DNA of 30,572 bases from a bacterium (GTDB lineage Bacteria; 4484-113; JAFGCY01). The position numbers were made by a program, and so were the translations under genes. Below the pieces are notes generated by a model. That model did not search any database, was not told the DNA's origin, and worked only from the letters and a program-made list of their open reading frames with translations. Positions within the stretch are counted from its first letter, which is position 1. Each line of letters opens with the position of its first letter. Below, piece by piece: positions 30,475-30,572 of the stretch. The stretch spans positions 1 to 30,572 of the forward strand of contig JADZFO010000057.1 of the NCBI GenBank assembly GCA_020849855.1, read 5' to 3'.

Positions 30475-30572
30475 TTAGTCTGTGGTTACGCTGCCAGAAG
30501 GACAGTGTAGCTGGTTACGATACCAGTCCTCCTCATACTCTCGCGGTGGGATGAATCCCAGCGGACCCATCA
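30475..30572 (-). CDS. C-terminal end of a probable IS3-type transposase (partial)
   Basis: The minus-strand frame entering from the window edge reads LGFIPPREYEEDWYRNQ and ends in TAA at 30475. LG-(F/Y)-x-(P/S)-P-x-EYE is the usual C-terminus of IS3-family DDE transposases. Only about 31 codons are visible. The terminal repeats and the rest of the gene are outside or not recognised. Confidence 0.5.
   Translation of the reverse strand, partial: MGPLGFIPPREYEEDWYRNQLHCPSGSVTTD

Overview
This window comes from a high-GC Gram-negative bacterium that I cannot place in a phylum. It carries a TonB-type protein, two lipoproteins, TatA/TatC, and a bacterial rpsP-khpA-rimM-trmD-rplS-lepB operon, so it is a bacterial chromosome. 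The phenylalanyl-tRNA synthetase alpha subunit, however, is of the archaeal/eukaryotic type. An uncultured or poorly sampled lineage would fit; this is inference.

Layout. 1-1080: palindromic repeats around a leaderless REP-associated transposase (RAYT), with five 37-bp tandem REP units. 1080-2942: gmd, then a 192-bp AT-rich inverted-repeat element, then alkB on the minus strand. 3095-4828: two adjacent, related four-helix membrane proteins of unknown function. 4835-5240: a guanidinium exporter (gdx) behind a clear guanidine-II (mini-ykkC) riboswitch, minus strand. 5393-6409: TerC. 6426-10124: ribosomal protein, tRNA modification and signal peptidase operon, with a palindromic element inserted in frame in trmD. 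10189-11160: TonB-like protein (minus). 11296-13734: lipoprotein with a subtilisin fold that has lost its catalytic residues. 13838-15598: folE-folP, separated by a second heptad element, with a 66-bp perfect inverted repeat in frame inside folP. 15645-17261: archaeal-type pheS without pheT beside it. 17353-18408: a third four-helix membrane protein, apparently related to the one at 3095. 18426-19328: class D beta-lactamase. 19340-20140: a gene-free island of nearly back-to-back hairpins. 20140-22562: sigma-70 factor, tatC and tatA (minus). 22665-26509: methyltransferase and Ca2+-type P-ATPase. 26662-29106: lipoprotein with three PKD domains and a seven-repeat propeller-like region. 29211-30335: threonine aldolase (minus). 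30475-30572: the end of a probable IS3-type transposase cut by the window edge.

Three themes run through the window. First, about a dozen genes have a TATAAT-like -10 box whose last base lies only 6-9 bases before the start codon, with no Shine-Dalgarno sequence, which is the layout of leaderless mRNAs. Operon-internal genes such as khpA, rplS and folP, and a few with long leaders (lepB, gdx, the lipoproteins), have Shine-Dalgarno sites instead. Second, several families of small palindromic elements fill intergenic space and have entered two essential genes in frame. One family keeps its hairpin while the inner stem letters change in a compensated way. Third, a family of unknown four-helix membrane proteins appears three times.

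Functionally the window is mostly housekeeping (translation, folate, secretion, DNA alkylation repair) plus envelope and accessory functions. No defence system, prophage or CRISPR array is visible.
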